Shown here in pieces: positions 35,325-47,047 of a DNA stretch of 54,495 nucleotides. Both the position numbers and the translations under genes were made by a program. The stretch comes from Cellulomonas iranensis NBRC 101100 = JCM 18110. GTDB lineage: Bacteria; Actinomycetota; Actinomycetes; Actinomycetales; Cellulomonadaceae. The number at the start of each line of letters is the position of its first letter. The first letter of the stretch is position 1. The notes beneath the pieces were generated by a model. It was not told where the DNA came from. It made no database searches and saw only the letters and a list, made by a program, of their open reading frames with translations. The stretch spans positions 1-54,495 of the forward strand of contig NZ_BCRB01000021.1 of NCBI RefSeq assembly GCF_001552375.1, given 5' to 3'.

Positions 35325-36161
35325 TCAGACCGCCACGGGCGCCGCGATGGCCGGGTGGTGCCGGTACCCGACCACCTCGACGTCGTCCCACGTGTAGTCG
35401 AACAGCGACGCGGCGCGCCGCAGGTGCAGCTGCGGCGCCGGGTACGCCTCGCGCGTGAGCTGCTCGCGCACCTGGTCGACGTGGTTGTCGTAGACGTGGC
35501 AGTCGCCGCCGGTCCACACCAGGTCGCCGACCTCGAGGTCGACCTGCTGCGCGACCATGTGGGTCAGCAGCGCGTACGACGCGATGTTGAACGGCACCCC
35601 GAGGAACAGGTCGGCCGAGCGCTGGTACAGCTGGCACGAGAGCCGACCGTCGGCGACGTAGAACTGGAAGAACGCGTGGCACGGCACGAGCGCCATGTCG
35701 TCGAGCGCCGCGACGTTCCACGCCGAGACGACGTGGCGGCGCGAGTCCGGGTTCGACCGCAGCTCGGACAGGAGCGTCGTCAGCTGGTCGACGTGCCCGC
35801 CGTCGGGCGTCGGCCAGGACCGCCACTGCACGCCGTAGACCGGGCCGAGCTCACCGTCGGCGTCGGCCCACTCGTCCCAGATGTGGACGTCCTTGGCGAC
35901 GAGCGAGGCGATGTTCGACTCGCCGCGCAGGAACCAGAACAGCTCCTCGGCGACCCCGCGGAAGAACACCCGCTTGGTCGTGACGAGCGGGAAACCGGCC
36001 CGCAGGTCGAACCGCATCTGGTGCCCGAACACCGAGCGCGTCCCGGTGCCGGTGCGGTCGGCCTTCGGGGTGCCGGTGGTCAGGACGTGCCGCAGCAGGT
36101 CCTCGTACGGCGTGGGCACGGTGGCGGGGAGCGCGACGGGCGCGGCGGCGAGGTCGGCCAT
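35325..36161 (-). CDS. thyA: Thymidylate synthase (ThyA type)
   Basis: Methylates dUMP to dTMP using methylenetetrahydrofolate, yielding dihydrofolate that FolA recycles. About 278 residues. The catalytic Cys is in [12 protein letters not shown] near residue 160; other hallmarks are [38 protein letters not shown] and GDCHVYDNH. It is ThyA, not the flavin-dependent ThyX found near dapA in many actinobacteria. ATG 36161 is chosen over GTG 36167; GACGAT ends six bases upstream, a weak -10 match. Confidence 0.96.
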   Translation of the reverse strand: MADLAAAPVALPATVPTPYEDLLRHVLTTGTPKADRTGTGTRSVFGHQMRFDLRAGFPLVTTKRVFFRGVAEELFWFLRGESNIASLVAKDVHIWDEWADADGELGPVYGVQWRSWPTPDGGHVDQLTTLLSELRSNPDSRRHVVSAWNVAALDDMALVPCHAFFQFYVADGRLSCQLYQRSADLFLGVPFNIASYALLTHMVAQQVDLEVGDLVWTGGDCHVYDNHVDQVREQLTREAYPAPQLHLRRAASLFDYTWDDVEVVGYRHHPAIAAPVAV

Positions 36162-36307
36162 GGGCACATCGTCGCACCCCCGCGCCGACGCACGGGCCCG
36201 GCGTCCGGCGCGCCGCGACCGCGAACCCCGTCACGGGCGTGCCGTCCGGTGCGGGACCCTCACCCCGCGGTTGGCGGGCGCGCCGCCACGCGGCGAGGAT
36301 GGCGCGC

Positions 36308-37777
36308 ATGAGCACGTCGCTGCCCCCCTCGGTCGCCGCCCACCTGCCCACCGGGCTGCTCGTCGGGGGCCGGTGGCGCCCCGCACGCTCGGGCGCGACG
36401 TTCGCGGTCGAGGACCCCGCGACGGCCACGACGCTGTTCGAGGTCGCGGACGCCGACGAGCGGGACGCGCGCGACGCGCTCGACGCGGCCGTCGAGGCCG
36501 CCGAGCCGTGGCGACGCACGTCGCCCCGCCGACGGGCCGACCTGCTGCGCGCGGTGTACGACGTGCTCACGGCGCGTGCCGAGGACGTCGCCGCGCTCGT
36601 CACGGCCGAGGGCGGCAAGCCTCTCGCGGAGTCCCGCGCCGAGGTCGCGTACGCGGCCGACTACGTGCGCTGGTACGGCGAGCAGGCCGTGCGGCTCGAC
36701 GGGCTCGCGCGCCGCGCACCGGCCGGCACGCACCACCAGCTCGTGCTGCGACACCCGGTCGGCCCCGCGCTGCTCGTCGCGCCCTGGAACTTCCCGGTCG
36801 CGATGATCGCCCGCAAGGTCGCACCGGCGCTCGCCGCCGGGTGCACGTGCGTCGTCAAGCCCGCGCAGCTCACGCCCCTGACGACCGCGTACGTCGCCGA
36901 GCTGATCCGCGCCGAGCTCGAGGCCCGCGACCTGCCCGCGGGCGTCCTCAACGTCGTCCCGTCGTCGTCGGCGCGGCGCATCAGCGAGCCGCTGCTCGCG
37001 GACCCCCGCCTGCGCAAGCTGTCCTTCACGGGCTCGACCCAGGTGGGCGCGACGCTGCTCGCGGCCGCCGCGCCGCACGTGCTGCGCACGTCGATGGAGC
37101 TGGGCGGCAACGCGCCGTTCCTCGTCTTCGCGGACGCCGACCTCGACGCCGCGGTCGAGGGCGCCGTGCAGGCCAAGATGCGCAACAGCGGGCAGACCTG
37201 CGTCGCCGCCAACCGCTTCCTCGTGCACGCGTCCGTCGCCGAGGAGTTCACGGCCCGGCTCACCGCCGCGTTCGACGCGCTCGTCGTCGGGCACGGCGCC
37301 GAGCCCGGCGTGACCGTCGGGCCGCTGATCGAGCGCGCCGCCGTCGAGCGGGTCGCGGACGTCGTCGCCGAGGCCGCGGACGGCGGTGCGACCGTGCGGA
37401 CGGGCGGCGACCCGCTGCGGCGCAGCGGCTACTTCTTCGCGCCGACCGTGCTCGCCGGCGTCGCGCCCGACGCGCGTGTCGTCACCGAGGAGACGTTCGG
37501 ACCCGTCGCGCCCGTCGTGACGTTCGACGACGACGCCGAGGCGCTGCGCCTGGCGAACGGGACGCCGTTCGGTCTCGTCGCGTACGCGTACACGCGCGAC
37601 CTGGCGCGGGCCATGCGGCTCGTCGAGGACGTCGAGGCCGGGATGATCGGCATCAACCGCGGCATGGTGTCCGACGCGACCGCACCGTTCGGCGGCGTCA
37701 AGACCTCGGGCCTCGGCCGCGAGGGCGGCGAGGCCGGCATCGAGGAGTACCTCGAGCCCGTGTACGTCGCGCTCTGA
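36308..37777 (+). CDS. NAD(P)-dependent aldehyde dehydrogenase (succinate-semialdehyde dehydrogenase-like)
   Basis: A 489-residue aldehyde dehydrogenase of the GabD-like subgroup. VAPWNFPVAMIARKVAPALAAG and KLSFTGSTQVG bind cofactor, the general base Glu is in MELGGNAPF, and the nucleophile Cys in NSGQTCVAANR near residue 300; the C-terminus has TAPFGGVKTSGLGREGGEAGIEEYLE, typical of succinate-semialdehyde dehydrogenases. The exact aldehyde is inferred from this resemblance only. ATG 36308 is preferred because GAGG lies about ten bases upstream; ATG 36299 is possible. It is transcribed divergently from thyA across 146 bases. Confidence 0.88.
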   Translation: MSTSLPPSVAAHLPTGLLVGGRWRPARSGATFAVEDPATATTLFEVADADERDARDALDAAVEAAEPWRRTSPRRRADLLRAVYDVLTARAEDVAALVTAEGGKPLAESRAEVAYAADYVRWYGEQAVRLDGLARRAPAGTHHQLVLRHPVGPALLVAPWNFPVAMIARKVAPALAAGCTCVVKPAQLTPLTTAYVAELIRAELEARDLPAGVLNVVPSSSARRISEPLLADPRLRKLSFTGSTQVGATLLAAAAPHVLRTSMELGGNAPFLVFADADLDAAVEGAVQAKMRNSGQTCVAANRFLVHASVAEEFTARLTAAFDALVVGHGAEPGVTVGPLIERAAVERVADVVAEAADGGATVRTGGDPLRRSGYFFAPTVLAGVAPDARVVTEETFGPVAPVVTFDDDAEALRLANGTPFGLVAYAYTRDLARAMRLVEDVEAGMIGINRGMVSDATAPFGGVKTSGLGREGGEAGIEEYLEPVYVAL

Positions 37778-37872
37778 CCGGGAGCCGCCGCGCCGCGTCC
37801 GGGCCCGGCCCGCGGCGGTCGCCCCGTGGACGCCGCGGCGGACCGCTCGAGGGCGTGTGCGACAGTGACCGC

Positions 37873-38577
37873 GTGACACCGCTCGACCCCGTGACCGCCG
37901 CACGACGGCAGGCGGTCTCGGTGTCGGTCGCCACGGGGCTGTACGGCGTGTCGTTCGGCGCGCTGTCCGTCGCCGCCGGGCTCGACGTGCCGCAGACCAT
38001 GGCGCTCAGCCTGCTGATGTTCTCGGGCGGGTCGCAGTTCGCGTTCATCGGCGTGGTCGGCGCCGGGGGTGCCGCGGGCGCGGCCGTCGCGTCCGCCGCG
38101 CTGCTGGGCGCGCGCAACGGCCTGTACGGCGCGCAGCTCGCGCCGCTCCTCGCGCTGCCGTCGCGCCGGCGCCTGCCCGCCGCGCACCTGACGATCGACG
38201 AGTCGACGGCCGTCGCCACGGCGCAGCCGACGCGGGCGGCGGCGCGCGTCGGGTTCTGGTGGACCGGGCTCGGCATCTACCTGCTGTGGAACCTGTTCAC
38301 GCTCGTCGGCGCCCTCGCGGGCGACCGGCTCGGCGACCCGCGCGCCTACGGCCTGGACGCCGCCGCGGCCGCCGCGTTCCTCGCGCTCGTCTGGCCCCGG
38401 CTCGCGGGTCGCACCGCGCAGGTCGTGGCGGTCGCCGCCGTGGTCGTCGCGCTCGCGACCACGCCCGTCCTGCCCGCCGGCGTGCCCGTGCTCCTCGCGG
38501 CGCTCGTCGCCGTCGTCGTCGGGCTCGTCAGCACGGGCCCGCCGCCGGCCGCCCCGGCACCCGGCGGTGCCGCGTGA
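37873..38577 (+). CDS. azlC: AzlC-family branched-chain amino-acid exporter, large subunit
   Basis: A 234-residue membrane protein of the AzlC family. The N-terminal conserved part reads TGLYGVSFGALSVAAGLDVPQTMALSLLMFSGGSQFAFIG, followed by GARNGLYGAQLAPLL; five to six hydrophobic helices follow. AzlC works with the small membrane protein AzlD to export branched-chain amino acids or their analogues. The GTG start gives a short polar leader; an in-frame alternative is not evident. The stop overlaps azlD as GTGA. Confidence 0.88.
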   Translation: MTPLDPVTAARRQAVSVSVATGLYGVSFGALSVAAGLDVPQTMALSLLMFSGGSQFAFIGVVGAGGAAGAAVASAALLGARNGLYGAQLAPLLALPSRRRLPAAHLTIDESTAVATAQPTRAAARVGFWWTGLGIYLLWNLFTLVGALAGDRLGDPRAYGLDAAAAAAFLALVWPRLAGRTAQVVAVAAVVVALATTPVLPAGVPVLLAALVAVVVGLVSTGPPPAAPAPGGAA

Positions 38578-38888
38578 CCGGGCTCTGGTTCGCCGTGCTG
38601 CTCGCGGGGCTCGCCTGCCTGGGCATCAAGCTCGCCGGTCACCTGCTGCCCGAGCACTGGCTCGCGCAACCCCGCGTCGCCCGGGTCGCCGCGCTCGTCA
38701 CGGTCGCGCTGCTCGCCGCCCTGGTCGCCGTGCAGACCGCCACGACCGGCGGCCGGCTCACGCTCGACGCGCGGCTGCCCGCGCTCGTCGTCGCGGCGGT
38801 CGCGCTGGCGCTGCGCGCGCCGTTCGTCGTGGTCGTGCTGCTCGCCGCGGCGACCGCCGCGGGGCTGCGCCTGCTCGGCATGCCCTGA
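38574..38888 (+). CDS. azlD: AzlD-family small membrane subunit
   Basis: A 104-residue protein with three to four hydrophobic helices and little polar sequence, as in the AzlD family. The N-terminus has LACLGIKLAGHLLPEHWL, then VARVAALVTVALLAALVAVQTATTG, then LPALVVAAVALALRAPFVVVVLLAAATAAGLRLL. It partners AzlC, to which it is joined by a GTGA overlap. Confidence 0.85.
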   Translation: MTGLWFAVLLAGLACLGIKLAGHLLPEHWLAQPRVARVAALVTVALLAALVAVQTATTGGRLTLDARLPALVVAAVALALRAPFVVVVLLAAATAAGLRLLGMP

Positions 38889-38900
38889 CGGACCGCGCGT

Positions 38901-38906
38901 TAGGCT
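38901..38906 (+). promoter_or_regulatory. -10 hexamer for the GNAT gene
   Basis: TAGGCT, ending six bases before the GTG at 38913, indicating a leaderless start and separate transcription from azlCD. Confidence 0.5.
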
Positions 38907-38912
38907 CGCCGG

Positions 38913-39467
38913 GTGCTGCCCCCCACCGCCGACGTGTCCGTGCGCCCCGCCGTGCCCGGCGACGAGACCCGCATCGCGCACATCCAGCTCGCCGCGTGGC
39001 GCACCGCGCACGCCGACGTGCTGGGTGAGGTCGTGCTCGGCTCGCTCGACGAGGACGCGTTCGTCGCGCAGTGGGCGCAGGCCGTCACCGCTCCCCCGGG
39101 CCCCGGGTACCACGTGCTCGTCGCGTGCGACGGCCCGCACCTCGTGGGCTTCGCGTCGGTCGCGCCGATCCCCGCGCCCGACCCGACCGACGCGCCCGCG
39201 GGCGTCGTGCTCGCGCTCGAGGTCGACCCGCAGGCGCAGCGCGGCGGCCACGGCTCACGGCTGCTGGCCGCGGCGGTCGACCTGCTGCGCGCCGACGGCG
39301 CCGACCAGGTGCAGACCTGGGTGATCGAGGGCGACGCCGCGCGCGAGCAGTTCCTCGAGGGCGCCGGGCTGGGGCCCGACGGCCTGACGCGTCGGCTCGC
39401 CACCGGGCCCGGCCCCGACGAGGAGGCGCACGTCGTGGTCGAGCGCCGCTGGTACGCGGGCATCTGA
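38913..39467 (+). CDS. GNAT-family N-acetyltransferase
   Basis: A 184-residue acetyltransferase. The N-terminal VSVRPAVPGDETRIAHIQLAAWRTAHADVLG is a common GNAT opening, and the acetyl-CoA loop is ALEVDPQAQRGGHGSRLLAAAVDLL near residues 105-130 (Q/R-x-x-G-x-G/A form). It resembles acetyltransferases of unknown substrate that are abundant in actinobacteria. The start is GTG with a -10 hexamer six bases upstream. It converges on a minus-strand gene 19 bases away. Confidence 0.85.
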   Translation: MLPPTADVSVRPAVPGDETRIAHIQLAAWRTAHADVLGEVVLGSLDEDAFVAQWAQAVTAPPGPGYHVLVACDGPHLVGFASVAPIPAPDPTDAPAGVVLALEVDPQAQRGGHGSRLLAAAVDLLRADGADQVQTWVIEGDAAREQFLEGAGLGPDGLTRRLATGPGPDEEAHVVVERRWYAGI

Positions 39468-39486
39468 CCGCCGCCGGCCGAGGGCG

Positions 39487-40784
<1,298 letters not shown>

Positions 40785-41612
40785 TCAGACGCCGGCGGGC
40801 CCCAGCCGCTGCGCGAGGTGCTCGGCCAGACGACGCAGCTCGACGGGCGGCAGGCCCGTGAACCGCTCGACCTCGCGCGGCGGGTAGCCCGCGTCCACGA
40901 ACCACTCGACCGTCGCGACCGTCGCGGCCGCGTCGACCGGCCCGGTGCCGACGGACTCGCGCACGAACGTGCTGAACCGCACGGCCGCGAGGTACTGCGC
41001 GGGCGTCACGCCCAGCAGGGTCGTGCACCACCGGTGCAGGTCGCCGACGCTCGCGGCGACCTCGCGCGCGATGTCGCTCGCGCGCACGAGACCGCGGTGC
41101 GCCTCGACGTACGCGATCGCGTCCTCGAGGCGGTCGAGCTCGGCGCCGTCGTGCCGCGGCCGGGCCGCCAGCGCGTCGAGGAGCGCCGCGACGGCCGCGT
41201 CGTCCGCGCCCTCGTCGAGCAGCGCGCCCACGCGCGTCGCCGTCCCGGCCGGGAGGACGTCGTCGAGGGCGGTCCAGGCGTCCGCGAGGGGCCGGCCGGC
41301 GCGCAGCCGCGCCGGACCCAGCGGGTGCAGCTGCACGCCCAGCCGCACCACGGGTCCGCGCTGCCGCGCGACGACCGCGTGCGTCCGGGGTCCGCGCACG
41401 CCGTCGCCGTCGGGCGTGCGCGCACCCGTGAGCGGGTCGACGAGCTCGCCGGCCGCGCCGCGCACGACCTGCAGGAGCCCGCGGCCGTCGGGCAGCAGCA
41501 CCTCGACGTGGTCGGCGCCCGCCGCGTGGCGCGCGACCCACGCGTGCTCGGCGACGCCGCGCAGCACGGCGGGGACGGGGTACCGGCGGTAGTGGTCGAC
41601 GGCGACGGGCAT
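40785..41612 (-). CDS. AraC-family transcriptional regulator
   Basis: A 275-residue regulator. The N-terminal part (about 1-130) is a cupin-like sensor of the type seen in many actinobacterial AraC proteins, e.g. HVEVLLPDGRGLLQVVRG and VVRLGVQLHPLGPARL. The C-terminal AraC DNA-binding region (about 170-270) has SDIAREVAASVGDLHRWCTTLLGVTPAQYLAAVRFS and then a second helix-turn-helix, VEWFVDAGYPPREVERFTGLPPVEL, that departs from the usual GFSDQSHFSRxF pattern. The inducer and targets are unknown. CATGAT lies six bases before the ATG. It lies between dapB and the M16 peptidase. Confidence 0.78.
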   Translation of the reverse strand: MPVAVDHYRRYPVPAVLRGVAEHAWVARHAAGADHVEVLLPDGRGLLQVVRGAAGELVDPLTGARTPDGDGVRGPRTHAVVARQRGPVVRLGVQLHPLGPARLRAGRPLADAWTALDDVLPAGTATRVGALLDEGADDAAVAALLDALAARPRHDGAELDRLEDAIAYVEAHRGLVRASDIAREVAASVGDLHRWCTTLLGVTPAQYLAAVRFSTFVRESVGTGPVDAAATVATVEWFVDAGYPPREVERFTGLPPVELRRLAEHLAQRLGPAGV

Positions 41613-41678
41613 GCCCCCATCATGCCGCGCGCGGCGGACGCCGGGACCCGTCGCGGGGCCCGGCGCGGGCCGACGAGG

Positions 41679-43001
41679 TCAGTCGCCGAACGGGCCCACG
41701 CGCACGACGCTGCGCGGCGCGGCCGCGAGCTCGGCCGCGAGCTCCTGCACCTGCGCCGCCGTCACGGCGCGCACGCGCTCGAGCGACTCGTCGACGTCGA
41801 GCAGCTCGCCGTGGACCAGCTCGGCCTTGCCGAGCCGGCTCATGCGCGACCCGGTGTCCTCCATGCCGAGCACGAGGCCGCCGCACAGCTGGCCGATGCT
41901 GCGCGTGAGCTCGGCCGCACCCATGGGCGCGTCGGCCATGCGCTCGAGCTCGGCGACCATCAGCGCGGTCACCTCGTCGACGCGTGCGGGCGTGCAGCCC
42001 GCGTAGAGCCCGAACAGGCCGGTCTCGGCGTGGCCGGTCGCGAACGAGTACGTCGAGTACGCCAGGCCGCGCTTCTCGCGGATCTCCTGGAACAGCCGCG
42101 AGGACATGCCGCCGCCCAGGGCGGCGCTCAGCACCGACAGCACGAACCGACGCGGGTCGGTCGAGGTGAGGCAGGGGCCGCCGACGATGACGTTGGCCTG
42201 CTCCGTCGAGCGGCGGATCGTCAGCTCGAGCGCCGCGGGCGGCACCGGGGCGCCGGCGGTGCGGCGCGCACGCGGCGTGGCCGTGGGGTCGAGCGGCCAG
42301 CCGCCCGCGGCGAGCGCGGCCTCGACCTGCGCGCACAGGGCGTCGTGGTCGACTCCCCCGGCGGCGGTGACGACGAGGGTCTCGGGGCGGTAGTGCTCGC
42401 GGTAGTGCTCCCACACGGCGTCGCGCGGCACGTCGCGGATGGCCTGCGGGGTGCCGCCGATGGGCCGCCCGAGGGGCGTGTCGCCGAACACGGCGGCGGC
42501 GAACTGCTCGTGCGCGACGTCCGACGGGTCGTCGTCGTTCATCGCGAGCTCTTCGAGGATGACGCCGCGCTCGGTCTCGAGCTCGTCGGCGTCGAGCCGC
42601 GCCGAGGTCACCATGTCCGCGATGACGTCGACCGCCATGGGCACGTCGGAGTCGAGCACGCGCGCGTAGTAGCACGTGTGCTCCTTGCCGGTCGCGGCGT
42701 TGGCCTCGCCGCCGACGGCGTCGAACGCCTCGGCGATGTCCATCGCCGTGCGCCGCGCCGTGCCCTTGAACAGCAGGTGCTCGAGGAAGTGCGTCGAGCC
42801 GAAGTGGCCCGACGTCTCGTCGCGCGAGCCGACGCCGACCCACGCCCCGACCGTGGCCGAGCGCAGGCCGGGCATGTGCTCGGTGAGCACGCGGACCCCC
42901 CCGGGCAGGACGGTGCGCCGCACGGCGGCGCCTCCGTCCTGCCCGACGACGAGGTCAGCCCCCGGCGAACCGGGGGCGACCAACGGGAGGGAGAGCGGCA
43001 C
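41679..43001 (-). CDS. M16-family zinc peptidase (pitrilysin/processing-peptidase type)
   Basis: A 440-residue zinc protease. The inverted zinc motif HFLEH near residue 70 is followed about 75 residues later by the third ligand Glu in LETERGVILEELAM. The C-terminal half has GLAYSTYSFA and GGGMSSRLFQEIREKRG, with the R/Y pair typical of M16 enzymes. Homologues follow pnp across Gram-positives (MlpA in Bacillus); substrates are poorly known. The GTG start is one base after the pnp stop, so the two are co-translated. Confidence 0.9.
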   Translation of the reverse strand: MPLSLPLVAPGSPGADLVVGQDGGAAVRRTVLPGGVRVLTEHMPGLRSATVGAWVGVGSRDETSGHFGSTHFLEHLLFKGTARRTAMDIAEAFDAVGGEANAATGKEHTCYYARVLDSDVPMAVDVIADMVTSARLDADELETERGVILEELAMNDDDPSDVAHEQFAAAVFGDTPLGRPIGGTPQAIRDVPRDAVWEHYREHYRPETLVVTAAGGVDHDALCAQVEAALAAGGWPLDPTATPRARRTAGAPVPPAALELTIRRSTEQANVIVGGPCLTSTDPRRFVLSVLSAALGGGMSSRLFQEIREKRGLAYSTYSFATGHAETGLFGLYAGCTPARVDEVTALMVAELERMADAPMGAAELTRSIGQLCGGLVLGMEDTGSRMSRLGKAELVHGELLDVDESLERVRAVTAAQVQELAAELAAAPRSVVRVGPFGD

Positions 43002-43002
43002 G

Positions 43003-45240
<2,238 letters not shown>

Positions 45241-45372
45241 GGGTGCCCTCCTTGTTCTCGAAGGCGCCGCCCACCCCGCGACGGTCTTCGACCGTGGTAC
45301 CCGGACACGAGTTCCGGGGGCCACTACCGAGGACCGGACGAGCGGGTCGGCGCGGTGGATTGCGGTGGAGCG

Positions 45373-45400
45373 TGCGTGCGGGGTACCGACCCCGTACGCA
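45373..45400 (-). other. Second stem-loop in the rpsO-pnp intercistronic region
   Basis: An 11-base-pair stem (45373-45383 with 45390-45400), one G-T wobble, 6-base loop, directly adjoining the main rpsO hairpin. Two stacked stems here resemble RNase III processing sites known between rpsO and pnp in other bacteria, including Streptomyces. Confidence 0.55.
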
Positions 45401-45435
45401 GGACCAGCCCGGACCGTGACGGTCCGGGCTGGTCC
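45401..45435 (-). terminator. Strong hairpin after rpsO
   Basis: A perfect 15-base-pair stem (45401-45415 with 45421-45435) and a 5-base loop, 7 bases after the rpsO stop. With no T-tract it may be a partial terminator or RNase III site, setting the ratio of rpsO to pnp transcripts. Confidence 0.8.
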
Positions 45436-45442
45436 AGGTGGT

Positions 45443-45712
45443 TCAGCGACGCAGGCCGAGCCGCTCGATGAGGGCGCGGTAGCGGTTGATGTCGATCTTC
45501 TGCAGGTAGGCCTGGAGGCGACGACGGCGCCCGACCAGGAGGAGCAGACCACGACGGCTGTGGTGGTCGTGCTTGTGCTCCTTGAGGTGCTCGTTCAGGT
45601 CGTTGATGCGGCGCGTCAGCACGGCGATCTGGACCTCGGGCGAGCCGGTGTCGCCCTCGTGGGTGGCGTACTCGGCCATGATGGCCTGCTTCGTGGCGGG
45701 GTCGAGCGACAC
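45443..45712 (-). CDS. rpsO: Ribosomal protein uS15
   Basis: An 89-residue small-subunit protein that binds the central domain of 16S rRNA. The sequence is standard along its length: [42 protein letters not shown], then [22 protein letters not shown]. The GTG start has GAGGAG six bases upstream. The 156-base gap to ribF (45713-45868) probably contains its promoter, though I see no convincing hexamers. It is followed by hairpins and then pnp. Confidence 0.98.
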   Translation of the reverse strand: MSLDPATKQAIMAEYATHEGDTGSPEVQIAVLTRRINDLNEHLKEHKHDHHSRRGLLLLVGRRRRLQAYLQKIDINRYRALIERLGLRR

Positions 45713-45868
45713 GGTGCTCCTCAGGTTTCTCGTTGCGCGGTGCGCCGGGGCATGTCCACCCGGGCTCTCTCGGTCCGCGGCCGGTCGAACGGCACGCCAA
45801 CTCTACCGCACGAGGGCGCCTGGTCCGGGCGTTCCCGGCGGCGGGCGCAGGACGACGACCCGCGGCCG

Positions 45869-46858
45869 TCAGGCGCGCGGCAGCCCGAGCACCGCGCGGA
45901 CGTCCTCGACGTCGCGGGCCATGCGCTCGAGCAGGGCCTCGACCGAGTCGAAGCGCAGCGTCGGCCGCAGTCGCTCGACGAGCTCGAGCGCGACCTCGTC
46001 GTCGTAGAGGTCGAGGTCGGTGCGGTCGAGCACGTACGCCTCGACGCGGCGGTCGTGACCGTCGAACGTCGGGTTGGTGCCGATCGACACCGCCGCGGGC
46101 AGCACGCGCTCGGCGGCCGGCACCGGCGTGCCGTCGGCGCGTCGTTCGCGCCGCAGCCAGCCCGCGTAGACGCCGTCGGCCGGGACCATGCCCGCGACGT
46201 GCCCGAGGTTGGCCGTCGGGTAGCCCAGCTCACGGCCCCGCGCGTCGCCGTGCACGACGACGCCGCGCACGTGGTGGGTGCGCCCCAGCACGTCGGCCGC
46301 GGCCCGCACGTCGCCGGCCGCGAGCAGCTCGCGCACCCACGTCGAGGACCAGCGGCGGTAGCCGCCCGGCTCGTCGGCGTCGTCGGGACGCACGTCCTCG
46401 ATGACCTCGACCGTGAAGCCGTGCCGCTCCCCCAGCCGGCGCATCGTCGTGAGGTCCCCGGCGTTCTGCCAGCCGAACCGCACGTCACGTCCCACCACGA
46501 CCGTGCGCGCGTGCAGCGCGTCGACCAGGTAGCGGCGCACGAACTCCTCGGGCGACTGCCGCGCGAAGTCCAGCGTGTACGTCACCAGCAGCGCGGCGTC
46601 CAGCCCGGTGCCCGCGAGCAGCTCGAGGCGGTCGGCGTCGCCCAGCAGCAGCGGGGGCGCCTCGAGCGGACGGTGCACCTGCGCGGGATGGGGCGTGAAC
46701 GTCACCGCGACCGCGTGCGCGCCCACGGCGCGCGCGTCCGCGACCATGCGCGTGAGCACCGCGACGTGCCCGCGGTGCACGCCGTCGAAGTTGCCGAGCG
46801 TCACGACGGACGGCCCCCACGCCGTGGGCACCTGCGACACGTCGGTCCAGACCTGCAC
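45869..46858 (-). CDS. ribF: Bifunctional riboflavin kinase / FAD synthetase
   Basis: Converts riboflavin to FMN and FAD. 329 residues. The N-terminal nucleotidyltransferase has GNFDGVHRGH near 21-30 and VVVGRDVRFGWQNAGDLTTM. The C-terminal flavokinase has GRELGYPTANL near 205-215 and the IGTNPTFDGHDRRVEAYVLD stretch. The GTG start (VQVWTDVSQVP) is typical; no clear Shine-Dalgarno precedes it. In relatives ribF follows truB directly; here cenC separates them. Confidence 0.95.
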   Translation of the reverse strand: MQVWTDVSQVPTAWGPSVVTLGNFDGVHRGHVAVLTRMVADARAVGAHAVAVTFTPHPAQVHRPLEAPPLLLGDADRLELLAGTGLDAALLVTYTLDFARQSPEEFVRRYLVDALHARTVVVGRDVRFGWQNAGDLTTMRRLGERHGFTVEVIEDVRPDDADEPGGYRRWSSTWVRELLAAGDVRAAADVLGRTHHVRGVVVHGDARGRELGYPTANLGHVAGMVPADGVYAGWLRRERRADGTPVPAAERVLPAAVSIGTNPTFDGHDRRVEAYVLDRTDLDLYDDEVALELVERLRPTLRFDSVEALLERMARDVEDVRAVLGLPRA

Positions 46859-46968
46859 ACCCGCTCCGTTCTGCGCCCCGCGCACGCGGGACCCGGCGGA
46901 CAAGCCTGCCACGCCCCGGGCGTGGTCCGGGACGCGCGATGCCCGGCGCCGGCACGCCCGCCGCACGG

Positions 46969-47004
46969 CTGCGCCCCGCCGGTCGGTCGACCGGCGGGGC
47001 GCAG
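46969..47004 (-). terminator. Terminator hairpin after cenC
   Basis: A perfect 16-base-pair stem (46969-46984 with 46989-47004) with a 4-base loop, 43 bases after the cenC stop and 110 bases before ribF. No T-tract. It would insulate ribF from cellulose-induced cenC transcription. Confidence 0.8.
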
Positions 47005-47047
47005 CGTCGTCGCCGGGGACGACGACCGGGCCGCTCGGGCCCGCGCG

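Noticed and set aside
35320-35328. CTG start for folA overlapping the thyA stop as CTGA
   Set aside because: It would copy the local overlap style, but CTG starts are rare and GTG at 35319 yields the standard dihydrofolate reductase N-terminus.
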